From contig JASGCW010000005.1 in NCBI GenBank assembly GCA_030053945.1, positions 42,520-106,519 on the forward strand: DNA of 64,000 nt. Direction: 5' to 3'. This DNA comes from Limnohabitans sp. (GTDB lineage Bacteria > Bacteroidota > Bacteroidia > Flavobacteriales > Flavobacteriaceae). Each line of letters starts with the position of its first letter. The first letter of the stretch is position 1. Shown one piece after another: positions 17,589 to 25,851 of this stretch. The notes beneath the pieces were generated by a model. That model saw only the letters and a list, made by a program, of their open reading frames with translations. It had not been told where the DNA came from and ran no database searches. Made by a program: the position numbers and the translations under genes.

Positions 17589-19160
17589 TTATTTGACTTT
17601 AGCATCTAAACAAACAAATTCCTCAAACCCCGAACTTTCGTTATTATTATCATCAAGAGAAGTAATAACAAAATATTTCGACTTTAAATTGTCGTCATTG
17701 ACAACAAACTCATTCGACACCACAATATCTATAATTTTAGTTCCGTCATTTTGATTTGTGGAGATTTCTTGAGGAGAATCAAAAGCATAAACAACATATT
17801 TTACAGGTAAATCACCATCTGTTGCTATTTCGGGAGTTTTCCACTTTAAAACTTCCCCATCAAACGTAACATTTAATGGTTTATTAGGCTGGATTGAGTC
17901 TAATTTAGAAATAGGTGGAGCAAAAGTTTTGTACTTATATACAGAATCTAAAAACACTTCGTTAATCTTCTTATGGTTTTTCTCTATAGAATTAAAATTA
18001 TAAGCTATCTGTCCAAAAGTTACCTTCAAAGTATCAGAACGATTATACCTAACTTGTTTTATCAATTCTTTATTAGACCAATTACTCTCATCAACCATCC
18101 TATAATAAACCTGACTCACATAAAGATGTTTATTCTTTTTTGAGATTTGTTCATCCCACCAAGAGGACACTTTCATATAATCTTGACGACCACCTATTCG
18201 CCAATAGATTTGGGGTGCTAAATAATCTACTTTCTCTTGTTCAAGCCAAGCTATAGGATCACAAAACAAAGCTGAAAAGGAAGGGTTCCCGAAAGTTCCT
18301 TCAGGGGTTCCGCTTTTCCAAATCCCTATTGGACTTACTCCAAAAACAATATTCTTATTTAATTTTTTATTTACAACCTGAATGGCATCATATACTTGAG
18401 CAATCATTTTATTCACATTGTCTCTTCGCCAATCTTCAATTGAAGCTATACTATCAGGATTATTCTGCTTGAATGTCATTTTATCTTGATTTAATTTCAT
18501 ACCCGCATCAGGATAGAAATAATCATCAAAATGAATTCCATCTACATCATATCGTGTAGAGATATCCTTAACAACCTCTGTTATGTAATCTCTGACTTCT
18601 TTTAATCCAGGATTTAAGATTTTTAAATTAAAAATATTTGAGGCAGAAAAAACCCATTCAGGTTTTCGTTTTATAATATGTGAATCAGCAATTGGGTAGG
18701 ATTTAACATTTGCAGAAGCTCTATAAGGGTTAAGCCACGCGTGTAAATCTAAACCTCTGGTATGTGCTTCTTTTATAGCAAATTCCAGTGGATCCCAAAA
18801 AGGATTAGGAGCTTTACCTTGACGTCCTGTCAACCTATAAGACCAAGGCTCTATTTGTGAATTATACAGCGCATCACACTCACCTCTTACTTGCAAAAAA
18901 ACGGTATTATAACCATTCTTTTTTAATTTTTCAAAAATTGAAATTAGTTCTGCCTTTTGAACCTCAGGAGTAGAATTAGGATTTTTAGGCCAATTCAAAT
19001 TATAAATAGAGGCAACAAAAACTCCTCTAAGTTCTCTCTTGGGGAACATTTTATTAAATTCCTTATAACTAGTTTCTTGACCATAGAGAAATACACCTGT
19101 GAATAAATTACAGAATACCAAAAACAGGAAACGGTTATCAAAAATTTTCTTCATTAGCAT
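17589..19160 (-). CDS. GHL10/DUF187 family glycoside hydrolase-like protein
   Basis: 523 residues. Signal peptide to about residue 27 (ending YGQ). Residues ~40-400 match the glycosyl-hydrolase-like 10 (YngK/DUF187) TIM barrel: RGVFVASIYNLNWP, VFLQVRGECDALY, DLHAWLNPYR, YDVDGIHFDDYFYP, VDYLAPQIYWRIG. Acidic residues in GIHFDDYFYP are the likely catalytic centre. The C-terminal ~110 residues look like an Ig/fibronectin-like domain. Probably secreted or periplasmic and acting on polysaccharide or peptidoglycan glycans. The start could also be the second ATG at 19154 (MKKIF...). It is preceded by 411 bp of non-coding DNA. Confidence 0.88.
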   Translation of the reverse strand: MLMKKIFDNRFLFLVFCNLFTGVFLYGQETSYKEFNKMFPKRELRGVFVASIYNLNWPKNPNSTPEVQKAELISIFEKLKKNGYNTVFLQVRGECDALYNSQIEPWSYRLTGRQGKAPNPFWDPLEFAIKEAHTRGLDLHAWLNPYRASANVKSYPIADSHIIKRKPEWVFSASNIFNLKILNPGLKEVRDYITEVVKDISTRYDVDGIHFDDYFYPDAGMKLNQDKMTFKQNNPDSIASIEDWRRDNVNKMIAQVYDAIQVVNKKLNKNIVFGVSPIGIWKSGTPEGTFGNPSFSALFCDPIAWLEQEKVDYLAPQIYWRIGGRQDYMKVSSWWDEQISKKNKHLYVSQVYYRMVDESNWSNKELIKQVRYNRSDTLKVTFGQIAYNFNSIEKNHKKINEVFLDSVYKYKTFAPPISKLDSIQPNKPLNVTFDGEVLKWKTPEIATDGDLPVKYVVYAFDSPQEISTNQNDGTKIIDIVVSNEFVVNDDNLKSKYFVITSLDDNNNESSGFEEFVCLDAKVK

Positions 19161-19571
19161 AATTTGAATTATGATTAAAACTAAAAAATTACTATCAAAC
19201 TAACTTCTAACTTAAACTACTAGAAGCTTTAAAAAAATCAACACGTACAAATTGCGTATTAGAAAAATACACTAAACAGAAGTAACAAAATTACTACACA
19301 TAAAAACAACTTTCACTATTGAATTATCTATTTCTTGATTTGACTATAACTTATAATATTGTAATAAATTGTTACGAATAACTTAGAATCTAAACCACAA
19401 TCTATTTTTCAGTTAATTTAACAAAACTAGATTTGTATAAAAAATTTCTGTCCATTTTTTTACTCTATTTTTTCATCTTTGACCACGAAGTCGATAGCGG
19501 AATCTAGCAAATAACAAAAGCCGTTTCAATTAAAACGGCTTTGTAATAAAATCAAGATAAATCTATACTAT
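19161..19571. other. 411-bp intergenic region with obgE terminator
   Basis: AT-rich. The only structure recognised is the obgE terminator at 19517-19542. The rest presumably contains the promoter for the GHL10 gene; no clear TAnnTTTG box is seen. Confidence 0.45.
19517..19542 (-). terminator. Terminator after obgE
   Basis: Ten-base arms 19517-19526 (AAAGCCGTTT) and 19533-19542, 6-nt loop, 30 bp past the obgE stop. Confidence 0.8.
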
Positions 19572-20573
19572 TTATGCATTAAGCATTTGCCATAATTTGT
19601 CTTTCAATTCTGTTAATCCTTGCTGAGCTACAGAAGAAATAAACAAATAAGGCACTCCTTTTATTTCTTTATCTAATTGAGCTTTCATCTCTGCCTTCAA
19701 TTCATCATCAAGCATATCACATTTCGAAATTACCAACAACCTGTCTTTGTCTAACATTTCAGGATTGTAACGACGAAGTTCATCTAACAATATTTCATAT
19801 TGTTCTTTAATGTCATCTGCATCTGCTGGAACTAAAAACAATAAAGTTGAATTACGTTCTATATGTCTTAAAAAATAATGCCCCAATCCTTTTCCCTCTG
19901 CCGCTCCTTCAATAATCCCAGGAATATCAGCAATTACAAACGATTGAAAATCTCTGTAAGCAACAATTCCTAAATTTGGCTTTAAAGTTGTAAAAGGATA
20001 ATCAGCGATTTTAGGCTTGGCTGATGTTAACACAGACAGCAAGGTAGATTTACCCGCATTAGGAAAACCGACCAATCCTACATCTGCCAAAACCTTTAAC
20101 TCAAGTATAACATCAATTTCTATTGGAGGCATACCAGGTTGTGCATAACGAGGAGTTTGGTTTGTCGCAGAACGGAAATGCCAGTTACCTAAACCGCCTT
20201 TTCCTCCTTCTACTAAAACCTTCTTTTCACCATCTTCAGTGATTTCAAACAAAACCTCATCAGTATCTTTATCTTTCACAACAGTTCCTAATGGCACTTC
20301 GATATATTTATCTTCTCCATCGTGACCTGTAGAACGAGAACTACCACCATCACCTCCATGTCCTGCCTTTACATGTCGTAAAAACTTAAGATGAAACAAC
20401 GTCCATAAATTTTTATTTCCTACAACGATAACGTGACCTCCACGACCACCATCTCCTCCATCTGGACCACCTTTTTCAATAAATTTTTCACGATGTAAGT
20501 GAGATGAACCTTTTCCCCCTTTACCCGATGAAGCATATATTTTTACGTAGTCTACAAAATTCCCTTCTGTCAT
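19572..20573 (-). CDS. obgE: GTPase Obg (ObgE/CgtA)
   Basis: 333 residues. N-terminal glycine-rich Obg fold, ~1-158 ([15 protein letters not shown]). G domain ~159-333: G1 [10 protein letters not shown]3 [10 protein letters not shown]4 SKCD, G5-like ISSVA. It lacks the C-terminal OCT extension found in some Gram-positives. Essential ribosome-associated GTPase acting in 50S assembly and stress signalling. The start at 20573 gives the canonical N-terminus. The gene to its 5' side is the CNNM transporter, 71 bp away, with a heptad repeat between. Confidence 0.96.
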   Translation of the reverse strand: MTEGNFVDYVKIYASSGKGGKGSSHLHREKFIEKGGPDGGDGGRGGHVIVVGNKNLWTLFHLKFLRHVKAGHGGDGGSSRSTGHDGEDKYIEVPLGTVVKDKDTDEVLFEITEDGEKKVLVEGGKGGLGNWHFRSATNQTPRYAQPGMPPIEIDVILELKVLADVGLVGFPNAGKSTLLSVLTSAKPKIADYPFTTLKPNLGIVAYRDFQSFVIADIPGIIEGAAEGKGLGHYFLRHIERNSTLLFLVPADADDIKEQYEILLDELRRYNPEMLDKDRLLVISKCDMLDDELKAEMKAQLDKEIKGVPYLFISSVAQQGLTELKDKLWQMLNA

Positions 20574-20577
20574 TTTA

Positions 20578-20633
20578 TTCAGTATTCAGTAAACAGTACT
20601 CAGTGCACAGTAACTGAATACTGCTCACTGGGA
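20578..20633. repeat. CAGT heptad repeat, site 2, with inverted half
   Basis: Five direct 7-mers (TTCAGTA, TTCAGTA, AACAGTA, CTCAGTG, CACAGTA; 20578-20612) are followed in register by three inverted ones (ACTGAAT, ACTGCTC, ACTGGGA; 20613-20633). The halves can fold on each other. Located 4 bp upstream of the obgE start codon, so it lies in the obgE leader. Confidence 0.75.
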
Positions 20634-20644
20634 CTGCAAATTTA

Positions 20645-21928
20645 TTAATTTATCTCCTTAAGAGAACGTACTAAAACCTTATCAATTTTAACACCGTCCA
20701 TATCCATTACTTCTAATTCCATTTTATTCCAAATTAGCTTCTCTCCCACTTTAGGTATTGTATCTAATTCTGTCATTATCAAACCACTTACTGTAGTAAC
20801 CTCATAATCATTAATTTGATCATCTAAATCAAAATATGTTAAGAAATCATGTAATGAATAATGTCCATCTACTAACCACGAGCCATCTTCACGTGCAATT
20901 AATTGAAACTCTTCCTCATAAAACTCAGCTGCATCGCCTACTAGAGCTTCAAGAATATCATTCAGTGTGATAATACCTTGCAATACTCCGTGTTCATCCG
21001 TTACAAAAGCATAATGCACTTTTGTTTTCTTAAAAATTTCAAGTGCTTTATAAGCCGAAGTATGTTCTATAAAATAAACTGGCTCTTTTGTGATTGTTTT
21101 CAAATCAAAATTGCCTCCTTTTTCAAAATTGGCAAATAAGTCTTTTAGGAAAACAACCCCAATAATATTATCTAAATTTTCTTCACAAACTGGATAAATG
21201 GAATGAAGTTCGTTTAAAACCTGTTGTTTTAATTCTTTCACATCATCTTCAAGAGAAAGATACACAACCGATTTACGATGTGTCATTAAAGAATTTACTT
21301 TTCTATCGCCAATATGAAACACACGTTCCACAATATCTTGTTCAATTTCTTGAACCTCACCACCTTCTGTACCTTCCTTGATAATAGCCTTGATTTCTTC
21401 CTCTGTTACTTTACCATCGGCAGTAGGCTTTATATTCAAAGCTTTTAAAATAAAATCTGTCGAATGTGTTAACAACCAAATAAACGGTGCGGTAGCAACC
21501 GAAATCATTTTCATAGGTACAGCAACAGATTTTGCAATTGTTTCTGGATAGTTCAACCCAATACGTTTAGGTAATAATTCTCCTAGAACCAAAGAGAAAA
21601 AAGTTAGTAAAACAACTACGACTCCAGTCCCTAGACCGTTAGAGTAAGGAGCTGTTAATGGATAACCTGCAAAGAAATCCTGTACATCATGAGTTATTTT
21701 GTCCCCTGAATAGATACCTGTTAATATTCCTATAAGTGTAATACCTATTTGTACTGTGGACAAAAAACGATTTGGTGAGTTTGCCAAATCTAAAGCTGTT
21801 CTCGCACTCGTATTGCCTTTTTTGGCAGCGGTTTCTAACCTATTCTTTCTTGCTGATATGAGTGCGATTTCTGACATAGAGAAAACTCCATTTAGCAATA
21901 TCAGCAAGAGTATTATGACTATTTCCAT
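20645..21928 (-). CDS. CNNM/CorC-family membrane protein (hemolysin-like)
   Basis: 427 residues. DUF21/CNNM transmembrane domain ~1-190 (about three to four helices, motif GELLPKRIGLNYPE). Two CBS domains ~200-330 (THRKSVVYLSLEDD, FVTDEHGVLQGIITLNDILEALVGD). CorC_HlyC domain ~340-427. Related proteins export or sense Mg2+/Co2+; the hemolysin label is historical. TATATTTG on the minus strand (forward 21988-21995) is a good -7 box without a clear -33. It is followed by obgE on the same strand. Confidence 0.9.
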   Translation of the reverse strand: MEIVIILLLILLNGVFSMSEIALISARKNRLETAAKKGNTSARTALDLANSPNRFLSTVQIGITLIGILTGIYSGDKITHDVQDFFAGYPLTAPYSNGLGTGVVVVLLTFFSLVLGELLPKRIGLNYPETIAKSVAVPMKMISVATAPFIWLLTHSTDFILKALNIKPTADGKVTEEEIKAIIKEGTEGGEVQEIEQDIVERVFHIGDRKVNSLMTHRKSVVYLSLEDDVKELKQQVLNELHSIYPVCEENLDNIIGVVFLKDLFANFEKGGNFDLKTITKEPVYFIEHTSAYKALEIFKKTKVHYAFVTDEHGVLQGIITLNDILEALVGDAAEFYEEEFQLIAREDGSWLVDGHYSLHDFLTYFDLDDQINDYEVTTVSGLIMTELDTIPKVGEKLIWNKMELEVMDMDGVKIDKVLVRSLKEIN

Positions 21929-22038
21929 TTATTTTTTGTTTGATTTATTTAATGTTTCAAGTTACTTTTTAATGAAAACATTCTATACAAATATAACATT
22001 TAACCTTTGAACTTGTAACTCTAAACTTTAAACAAATT

Positions 22039-22614
22039 CTATAAACTTTCTATAACTTTACTTAAACGTTCTGTAATTTCAGGCACTGTGCCTATGCCAT
22101 TTACAGCATAAAACTTATTCTGTTTTTTATAATAATCCATTAAAGGAGCTGTTTTTTCATTATACTCCTGATAACGATTACGTATTTTCTCCTCGTCCTG
22201 ATCATCAACTCTTCCAGAAGTTTTCCCTCTTTCTAATAATCTAGCTACAAGAATTTCATCATCAGCTTCTAATGCAATTGTGGCTGTTACAACTTCATTT
22301 ATAGAACTTAAAAACTCATCCAATGATTCAGCTTGTGCTAATGTACGTGGATAGCCATCAAATAAAAAACCACTTGAAGTTCCAATTTTTCTTTTAACTT
22401 CTTCGATTAGCATATTAGTAGTTAATTCATCTGGAACTAACCGCCCTTCTTCTTCATATTTTTTTGCTAATAGCCCTAACTCAGTATTATTCCCTTTGTG
22501 ATATCTAAATAAATCACCTGTAGAAATATGAATTAAATTGTATTTCTCTTTTAAAATTTCGGCTTGTGTACCTTTTCCTGCTCCGGGTTTCCCGAAAAGA
22601 ACAATATTGATCAT
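22039..22614 (-). CDS. adk: Adenylate kinase
   Basis: 191 residues, short-LID type. P-loop GKPGAGKGTQ (residues 8-17), NMP-binding region, FDGYPRTLAQ near 84-93, and RVDDQDEEKIRNRY in the LID/CORE segment. Interconverts ATP+AMP and 2 ADP in the cytoplasm. Lies 43 bp downstream of hpt on the same strand, so the two purine genes are probably one transcript. Confidence 0.96.
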   Translation of the reverse strand: MINIVLFGKPGAGKGTQAEILKEKYNLIHISTGDLFRYHKGNNTELGLLAKKYEEEGRLVPDELTTNMLIEEVKRKIGTSSGFLFDGYPRTLAQAESLDEFLSSINEVVTATIALEADDEILVARLLERGKTSGRVDDQDEEKIRNRYQEYNEKTAPLMDYYKKQNKFYAVNGIGTVPEITERLSKVIESL

Positions 22615-22657
22615 TCTAGTAAAAAATTTATAAGTTATGTGTTATTTGTGTAGTTTT

Positions 22658-23191
22658 CTATTCGGATAATTGGTAAACATCTTTCAGATTTCGCCCTAAA
22701 CCATCATAGTCTAATCCAAAACCTACAATAAATTTATTAGGAATTCGTATTCCAACATAATCCAATTTGATGTCTTTTTTATAAGCTTCAGGTTTTAAAA
22801 ACAAAGTAGCTATTTTAAAATGTTTTACACCTTGATTTTTAAAAATATGCTTTAATTCTTCTATAGTATTTCCAGTATCTACTATATCTTCAACAACTAT
22901 TACACTTCTACCTTCTAAATTTTGATTTAATCCAATTAATTGTTTGACTTCGTTAGTAGATTGAGTTCCTTCATAAGAAGCCATTTTTACAAATGACACC
23001 TCACAAGGATGATTGTAATGTTTCATCAAATCTGACAACACCATAAACGAACCATTTAGAACACCAACGAAAACAGGAATCTCATCCTGAAAATCATCTT
23101 CAATTTTTTCGGCCATATTAGCTATAGCAAAATCCAATTCTTGAGCGTCAATGAATGGTTTAAAGTATTTGTCGTGTAATTTAATTTCCAT
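22658..23191 (-). CDS. hpt: Hypoxanthine phosphoribosyltransferase
   Basis: 177 residues from the ATG at 23191; longer in-frame extension to 23377 has no homology and runs into the divergent gene. The PRPP-binding motif VIVVEDIVDTGNT lies near residues 96-108, with FVGVLNGSFM (~43-52) and the C-terminal GFGLDYDG. Salvages hypoxanthine or guanine with PRPP. A minus-strand TATCTTTG (forward 23216-23223) 25 bp upstream is a perfect -7 box. Followed by adk. Confidence 0.95.
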   Translation of the reverse strand: MEIKLHDKYFKPFIDAQELDFAIANMAEKIEDDFQDEIPVFVGVLNGSFMVLSDLMKHYNHPCEVSFVKMASYEGTQSTNEVKQLIGLNQNLEGRSVIVVEDIVDTGNTIEELKHIFKNQGVKHFKIATLFLKPEAYKKDIKLDYVGIRIPNKFIVGFGLDYDGLGRNLKDVYQLSE

Positions 23192-23215
23192 ATAGTTGAA
23201 ATGAGAAATAAACGG

Positions 23216-23223
23216 CAAAGATA
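23216..23223 (-). promoter_or_regulatory. -7 box for hpt
   Basis: Minus-strand TATCTTTG matches TAnnTTTG exactly, 24 bp before the hpt ATG. The -33 region is only TTTA-like, so the assignment rests mainly on the -7 box. Confidence 0.55.
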
Positions 23224-23286
23224 ATGTAAAGATTTTAGATTTAATAAATTGATTGCTTTTAGCCTCGATTTTTTTATGGATATATG

Positions 23287-23294
23287 TATTTTTG
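23287..23294 (+). promoter_or_regulatory. -7 box directly upstream of the 23299 gene
   Basis: TATTTTTG matches TAnnTTTG and ends 4 bp before the ATG at 23299. If used, the transcript would begin at or very near the start codon. No clear -33. Confidence 0.45.
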
Positions 23295-23298
23295 AAAC

Positions 23299-23856
23299 AT
23301 GAATTCAGAATTACACCACAGAATCGAACAAAGTACTGCGGGACGAATAGACAGAGAAAAAAATAGAAATTTAGCATTGAGAGATGATAGTTTCCTCAAA
23401 ACAGTTATTACTGTTGCATTTAACCCAGAAGACAAAAATCATCATAAAGGCTGTTGGATACTTGAATTAGTTTGCGAGAAAAAATTAAAACTTTTTGTCC
23501 CATATTTTGACAATTTTTGTGAAGTCCTCCCACAACTTAAAAATGATTCAGCCATACGACCTATGTCTAAAATTTGTTTATTTCTAGCCAAAAGCAATCA
23601 TAGGGCAAATGGTATTACTTTATCCCAACTTCAAGAAACTCAAATTATAGAAATTTGCTTTGATTGGCTAATTCGCGAAGAAAAAGTAGCCACCAAAGTC
23701 TATGCTATGAAAGCTTTATTTGTTTTTGGCAAGAAATACGATTGGATATATCCTGAACTAAAAAACATTATTCAACAAGATTATCCTAATCACACACCTG
23801 CCTATCAAGCAGCTACTCGAAATCTTTTAAAAAAATTAAACAAAAAAAAGGCTTGA
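23299..23856 (+). CDS. Helical repeat-like protein, unknown function
   Basis: 185 residues, soluble, no signal peptide. Entirely helical with pairs such as EEKVATKVYAMKALFVFGKKY and YPELKNIIQQDYP that resemble HEAT/ARM repeats. Similar flavobacterial proteins are, as I recall, sometimes labelled adenylosuccinate lyase, but nothing of that enzyme is visible here. Divergent from hpt (107 bp) and convergent with the double-glycine peptide gene; the stop codon is inside the shared terminator stem. Confidence 0.7.
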   Translation: MNSELHHRIEQSTAGRIDREKNRNLALRDDSFLKTVITVAFNPEDKNHHKGCWILELVCEKKLKLFVPYFDNFCEVLPQLKNDSAIRPMSKICLFLAKSNHRANGITLSQLQETQIIEICFDWLIREEKVATKVYAMKALFVFGKKYDWIYPELKNIIQQDYPNHTPAYQAATRNLLKKLNKKKA

Positions 23857-23874
23857 AAATCAAGCCTTTTTTTT
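23842..23874. terminator. Shared bidirectional terminator
   Basis: A-run, GGCTTGA stem (23850-23856), 3-nt loop, TCAAGCC (23860-23866), T-run to 23874. It lies between the convergent stops of the 23299 gene and the peptide gene at 23876, and can end transcripts from both sides. Confidence 0.85.
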
Positions 23875-23875
23875 C

Positions 23876-24022
23876 TTACCTCCCTCTTTCTCTATTACTT
23901 CTAGAAGAATTAAAGTCGGTAATCTGAGTTGTTGTCGATACAGGAATTACCTCATTTCCTCCATTAATAGTTTTCAATTCGTTTTTAGTTAACTCATTTC
24001 TTTTGAATTTTCCAATTTCCAT
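23876..24022 (-). CDS. Double-glycine-leader peptide (putative exported peptide precursor)
   Basis: 48 residues, ATG at 24022. Residues 1-22 form a leader: charged MEIGKFKRNE, then LTKNELKTINGG, which fits the Bacteroidetes double-glycine leaders cut by C39-peptidase ABC exporters (hydrophobic positions at -12, -7 and -4, GG at -2/-1). The core (residues 23-48) starts NEVIPVSTTTQ, is rich in Thr and Ser, ends in a basic RSNRERGR tail, and contains no cysteine, so it is not a sactipeptide or Cys-bridged bacteriocin. No exporter or modification enzyme is encoded nearby. It ends against the shared terminator with a convergent gene. It could be a signal peptide, bacteriocin or modified peptide. 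Confidence 0.72.
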   Translation of the reverse strand: MEIGKFKRNELTKNELKTINGGNEVIPVSTTTQITDFNSSRSNRERGR

Positions 24023-24204
24023 TTTTTAAAATTTTTAAAGTTATACACCTATATCAACTATACTTTCATTTGTTACCCTTCCAATGTGCAATATTTTTTA
24101 AAAAACAAATAAAATACTGATAACCAAAATATTGACAGAATAGAAATTTTAACAATTTGTACGGAAAAACCGTACAGTAATTCAAAAATCTTATCTTAAA
24201 TTTG

Positions 24205-24323
24205 TAACTAATAATTGGTATAATAAAATTTGCTTACCAATTATTAAAATCAAAACAAAAAACAATTTACCCCAAATCACCTATTTATATTTGCCTCAAC
24301 TTAATTTGTTGAGGCATTTTTTT
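24205..24323 (+). ncRNA. Candidate small RNA
   Basis: A -7-like box TAAATTTG at 24197-24204, then ~115 nt including an inverted repeat with arms reading TAATAATTGGTA, then a good terminator: arms 24292-24300 and 24308-24316 followed by seven T. There is no open reading frame of note and no plus-strand gene upstream that would need this terminator. No -33 box is clear. Speculative. Confidence 0.35.
24292..24323 (+). terminator. Orphan plus-strand terminator
   Basis: Nine-base arms (TGCCTCAAC and complement), 7-nt loop, T7 tail. Nearest upstream plus-strand gene ended 436 bp earlier at its own terminator. Confidence 0.8.
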
Positions 24324-24440
24324 ATAAGTTTTACACATTAGTAGTTATTACAATTGAAATTTTCAAATAAAAATCTCTTATCTCACACTTATCGTATCCC
24401 CAACATAGTTATTACGTTAAAACTTGTTTAAGAACAAGAC

Positions 24441-24471
24441 TTTGAAAACCTAATTGGTTTATTTATCTTTG
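24441..24471 (+). promoter_or_regulatory. purK promoter
   Basis: TTTG (24441-24444), 19-nt spacer, TATCTTTG (24464-24471). A full match to the flavobacterial sigma-A consensus, ~75 bp before the purK ATG. Confidence 0.8.
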
Positions 24472-24546
24472 CCAAACACAACAACGCAATAATGACTCAA
24501 GCGAAGTAACTCCTTGATTCAATTTAAAAAATAATAACTACACCAA

Positions 24547-25704
24547 ATGAATTATTTTTCATCCGATTTTAAATTAGGAATCTTAGGAGGTGGCCAATTA
24601 GGCAAAATGTTGCTTTACGACACCAGAAAATTCGACATCCAAACAATAGTTTTAGACCCTAGCGAAGAAGCACCTGCTCGATTTGGTTGCAATGCTTTTT
24701 ACAATGGTAGCTTATTAGAATTTGACACAGTATATCAATTTGGTAAAATGGTAGATTTACTTACCATCGAAATTGAAAATGTCAACCTAGAAGCTTTAGA
24801 AAAACTAGAAGAAGAAGGTCTTCCTGTTTATCCATCACCTAAAACATTACGTTTAATACAAAACAAAGGAAGACAAAAGGATTTTTATGTAGAAAATAAT
24901 ATCCCTACTTCGGCACATCAACGTTTTGTTGACATTGCCGATTTAAAAAAAGCTATAGAAAAGGATGAGTTAGAGTTCCCATTTGTATGGAAATCAGCAC
25001 AAGGCGGTTACGATGGTAATGGTGTAAAAATTGTTCGTTCCACAATGGATCTAATGGGGTTACCCGAAGTAGAATGTCTAGCAGAAGACTTAGTTCCTTT
25101 CAAAAACGAATTAGCAGTTATAGTTGCACGTAGCCCAAAAGGAGAAATTAAAACTTATCCTGTTGTCGAAATGGAATTTCACCCCGAAGCTAACCAAGTG
25201 GAATATACTATATGTCCTGCTAGAATTTCAAAAAAAGTTTCTGAAAAAGCACAAAAAATTGCCTTACAAGTTTCTGAAGCAATGAACCACGTAGGTTTAC
25301 TTGCAGTAGAGATGTTTCAAACAGAAGATGATGATATTCTTGTAAATGAGGTTGCTCCTCGCCCACACAATTCAGGACATTATAGCATTGAAGCCAGTTA
25401 TACTTCGCAATTTGAACAACACCTACGTGCTATATTAGACTTACCACTTGGAAATACCGATAGCAAAGTCGCAGGTATTATGGTCAACTTAGTTGGTGAA
25501 GAAGGTCACTCGGGGCAAGTAGTTTATGAAAATATCGAACAAATAATGTCGATAGAAGGAGTAACGCCTCATATTTATGGAAAACGAGAAACACGACCAT
25601 TCCGCAAAATGGGACACGTTACTATTGTAAATGAAGATATGAAAGAAGCGAGACGAATTGCTGAAGAAGTGAAGAATAGTATTAGAGTTATTAGTGGTCA
25701 ATGA
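24547..25704 (+). CDS. purK: N5-carboxyaminoimidazole ribonucleotide synthase
   Basis: 385 residues, ATP-grasp enzyme. LGILGGGQLGKMLL (residues 9-22) starts the preATP-grasp domain; FVWKSAQGGYDGNGV (~150-164) and EVAPRPHNSGHYSIEAS (~274-290) are family signatures. Converts AIR, bicarbonate and ATP to N5-CAIR in purine synthesis; PurE then isomerises the product. Normally next to purE, but here two other genes lie between. The last codons and stop are within the start of a CAGT heptad repeat. Confidence 0.96.
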   Translation: MNYFSSDFKLGILGGGQLGKMLLYDTRKFDIQTIVLDPSEEAPARFGCNAFYNGSLLEFDTVYQFGKMVDLLTIEIENVNLEALEKLEEEGLPVYPSPKTLRLIQNKGRQKDFYVENNIPTSAHQRFVDIADLKKAIEKDELEFPFVWKSAQGGYDGNGVKIVRSTMDLMGLPEVECLAEDLVPFKNELAVIVARSPKGEIKTYPVVEMEFHPEANQVEYTICPARISKKVSEKAQKIALQVSEAMNHVGLLAVEMFQTEDDDILVNEVAPRPHNSGHYSIEASYTSQFEQHLRAILDLPLGNTDSKVAGIMVNLVGEEGHSGQVVYENIEQIMSIEGVTPHIYGKRETRPFRKMGHVTIVNEDMKEARRIAEEVKNSIRVISGQ

Positions 25705-25708
25705 TAGT

Positions 25709-25743
25709 GGTCAGTGGTCAGTAATCAATATTTAGTATTCAGT
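25709..25743. repeat. CAGT heptad repeat, site 3
   Basis: GGTCAGT, GGTCAGT, AATCAAT, ATTTAGT, ATTCAGT in 7-bp register; a GGTCAAT just before overlaps the purK stop codon. Confidence 0.7.
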
Positions 25744-25851
25744 CATTTTAAAAGTTAAAAAATGAAGCTGGTTTTTCAATATTTTTCTAAATAAGATGAA
25801 ACTAGATGGTTTATACCAATTTTATTTATTTTTGTAAAAAGACACACATCG

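Larger units (their letters stand above)
24023..24546. other. 524-bp intergenic region: purK promoter and possible small RNA
   Basis: Holds the upstream region of the peptide gene (minus strand), a possible plus-strand RNA ending at the terminator 24292-24323, a 12-bp inverted repeat (TAATAATTGGTA, about 24209-24220, with its complement about 24235-24246), the small palindrome around TACGGAAAAACCGTA, and the purK promoter. Confidence 0.55.

Noticed and set aside
23192..23377. N-terminal extension of hpt
   Set aside because: Sequence unlike any phosphoribosyltransferase, crosses the divergent promoter region and overlaps the neighbouring start; the ATG at 23191 gives the normal N-terminus.
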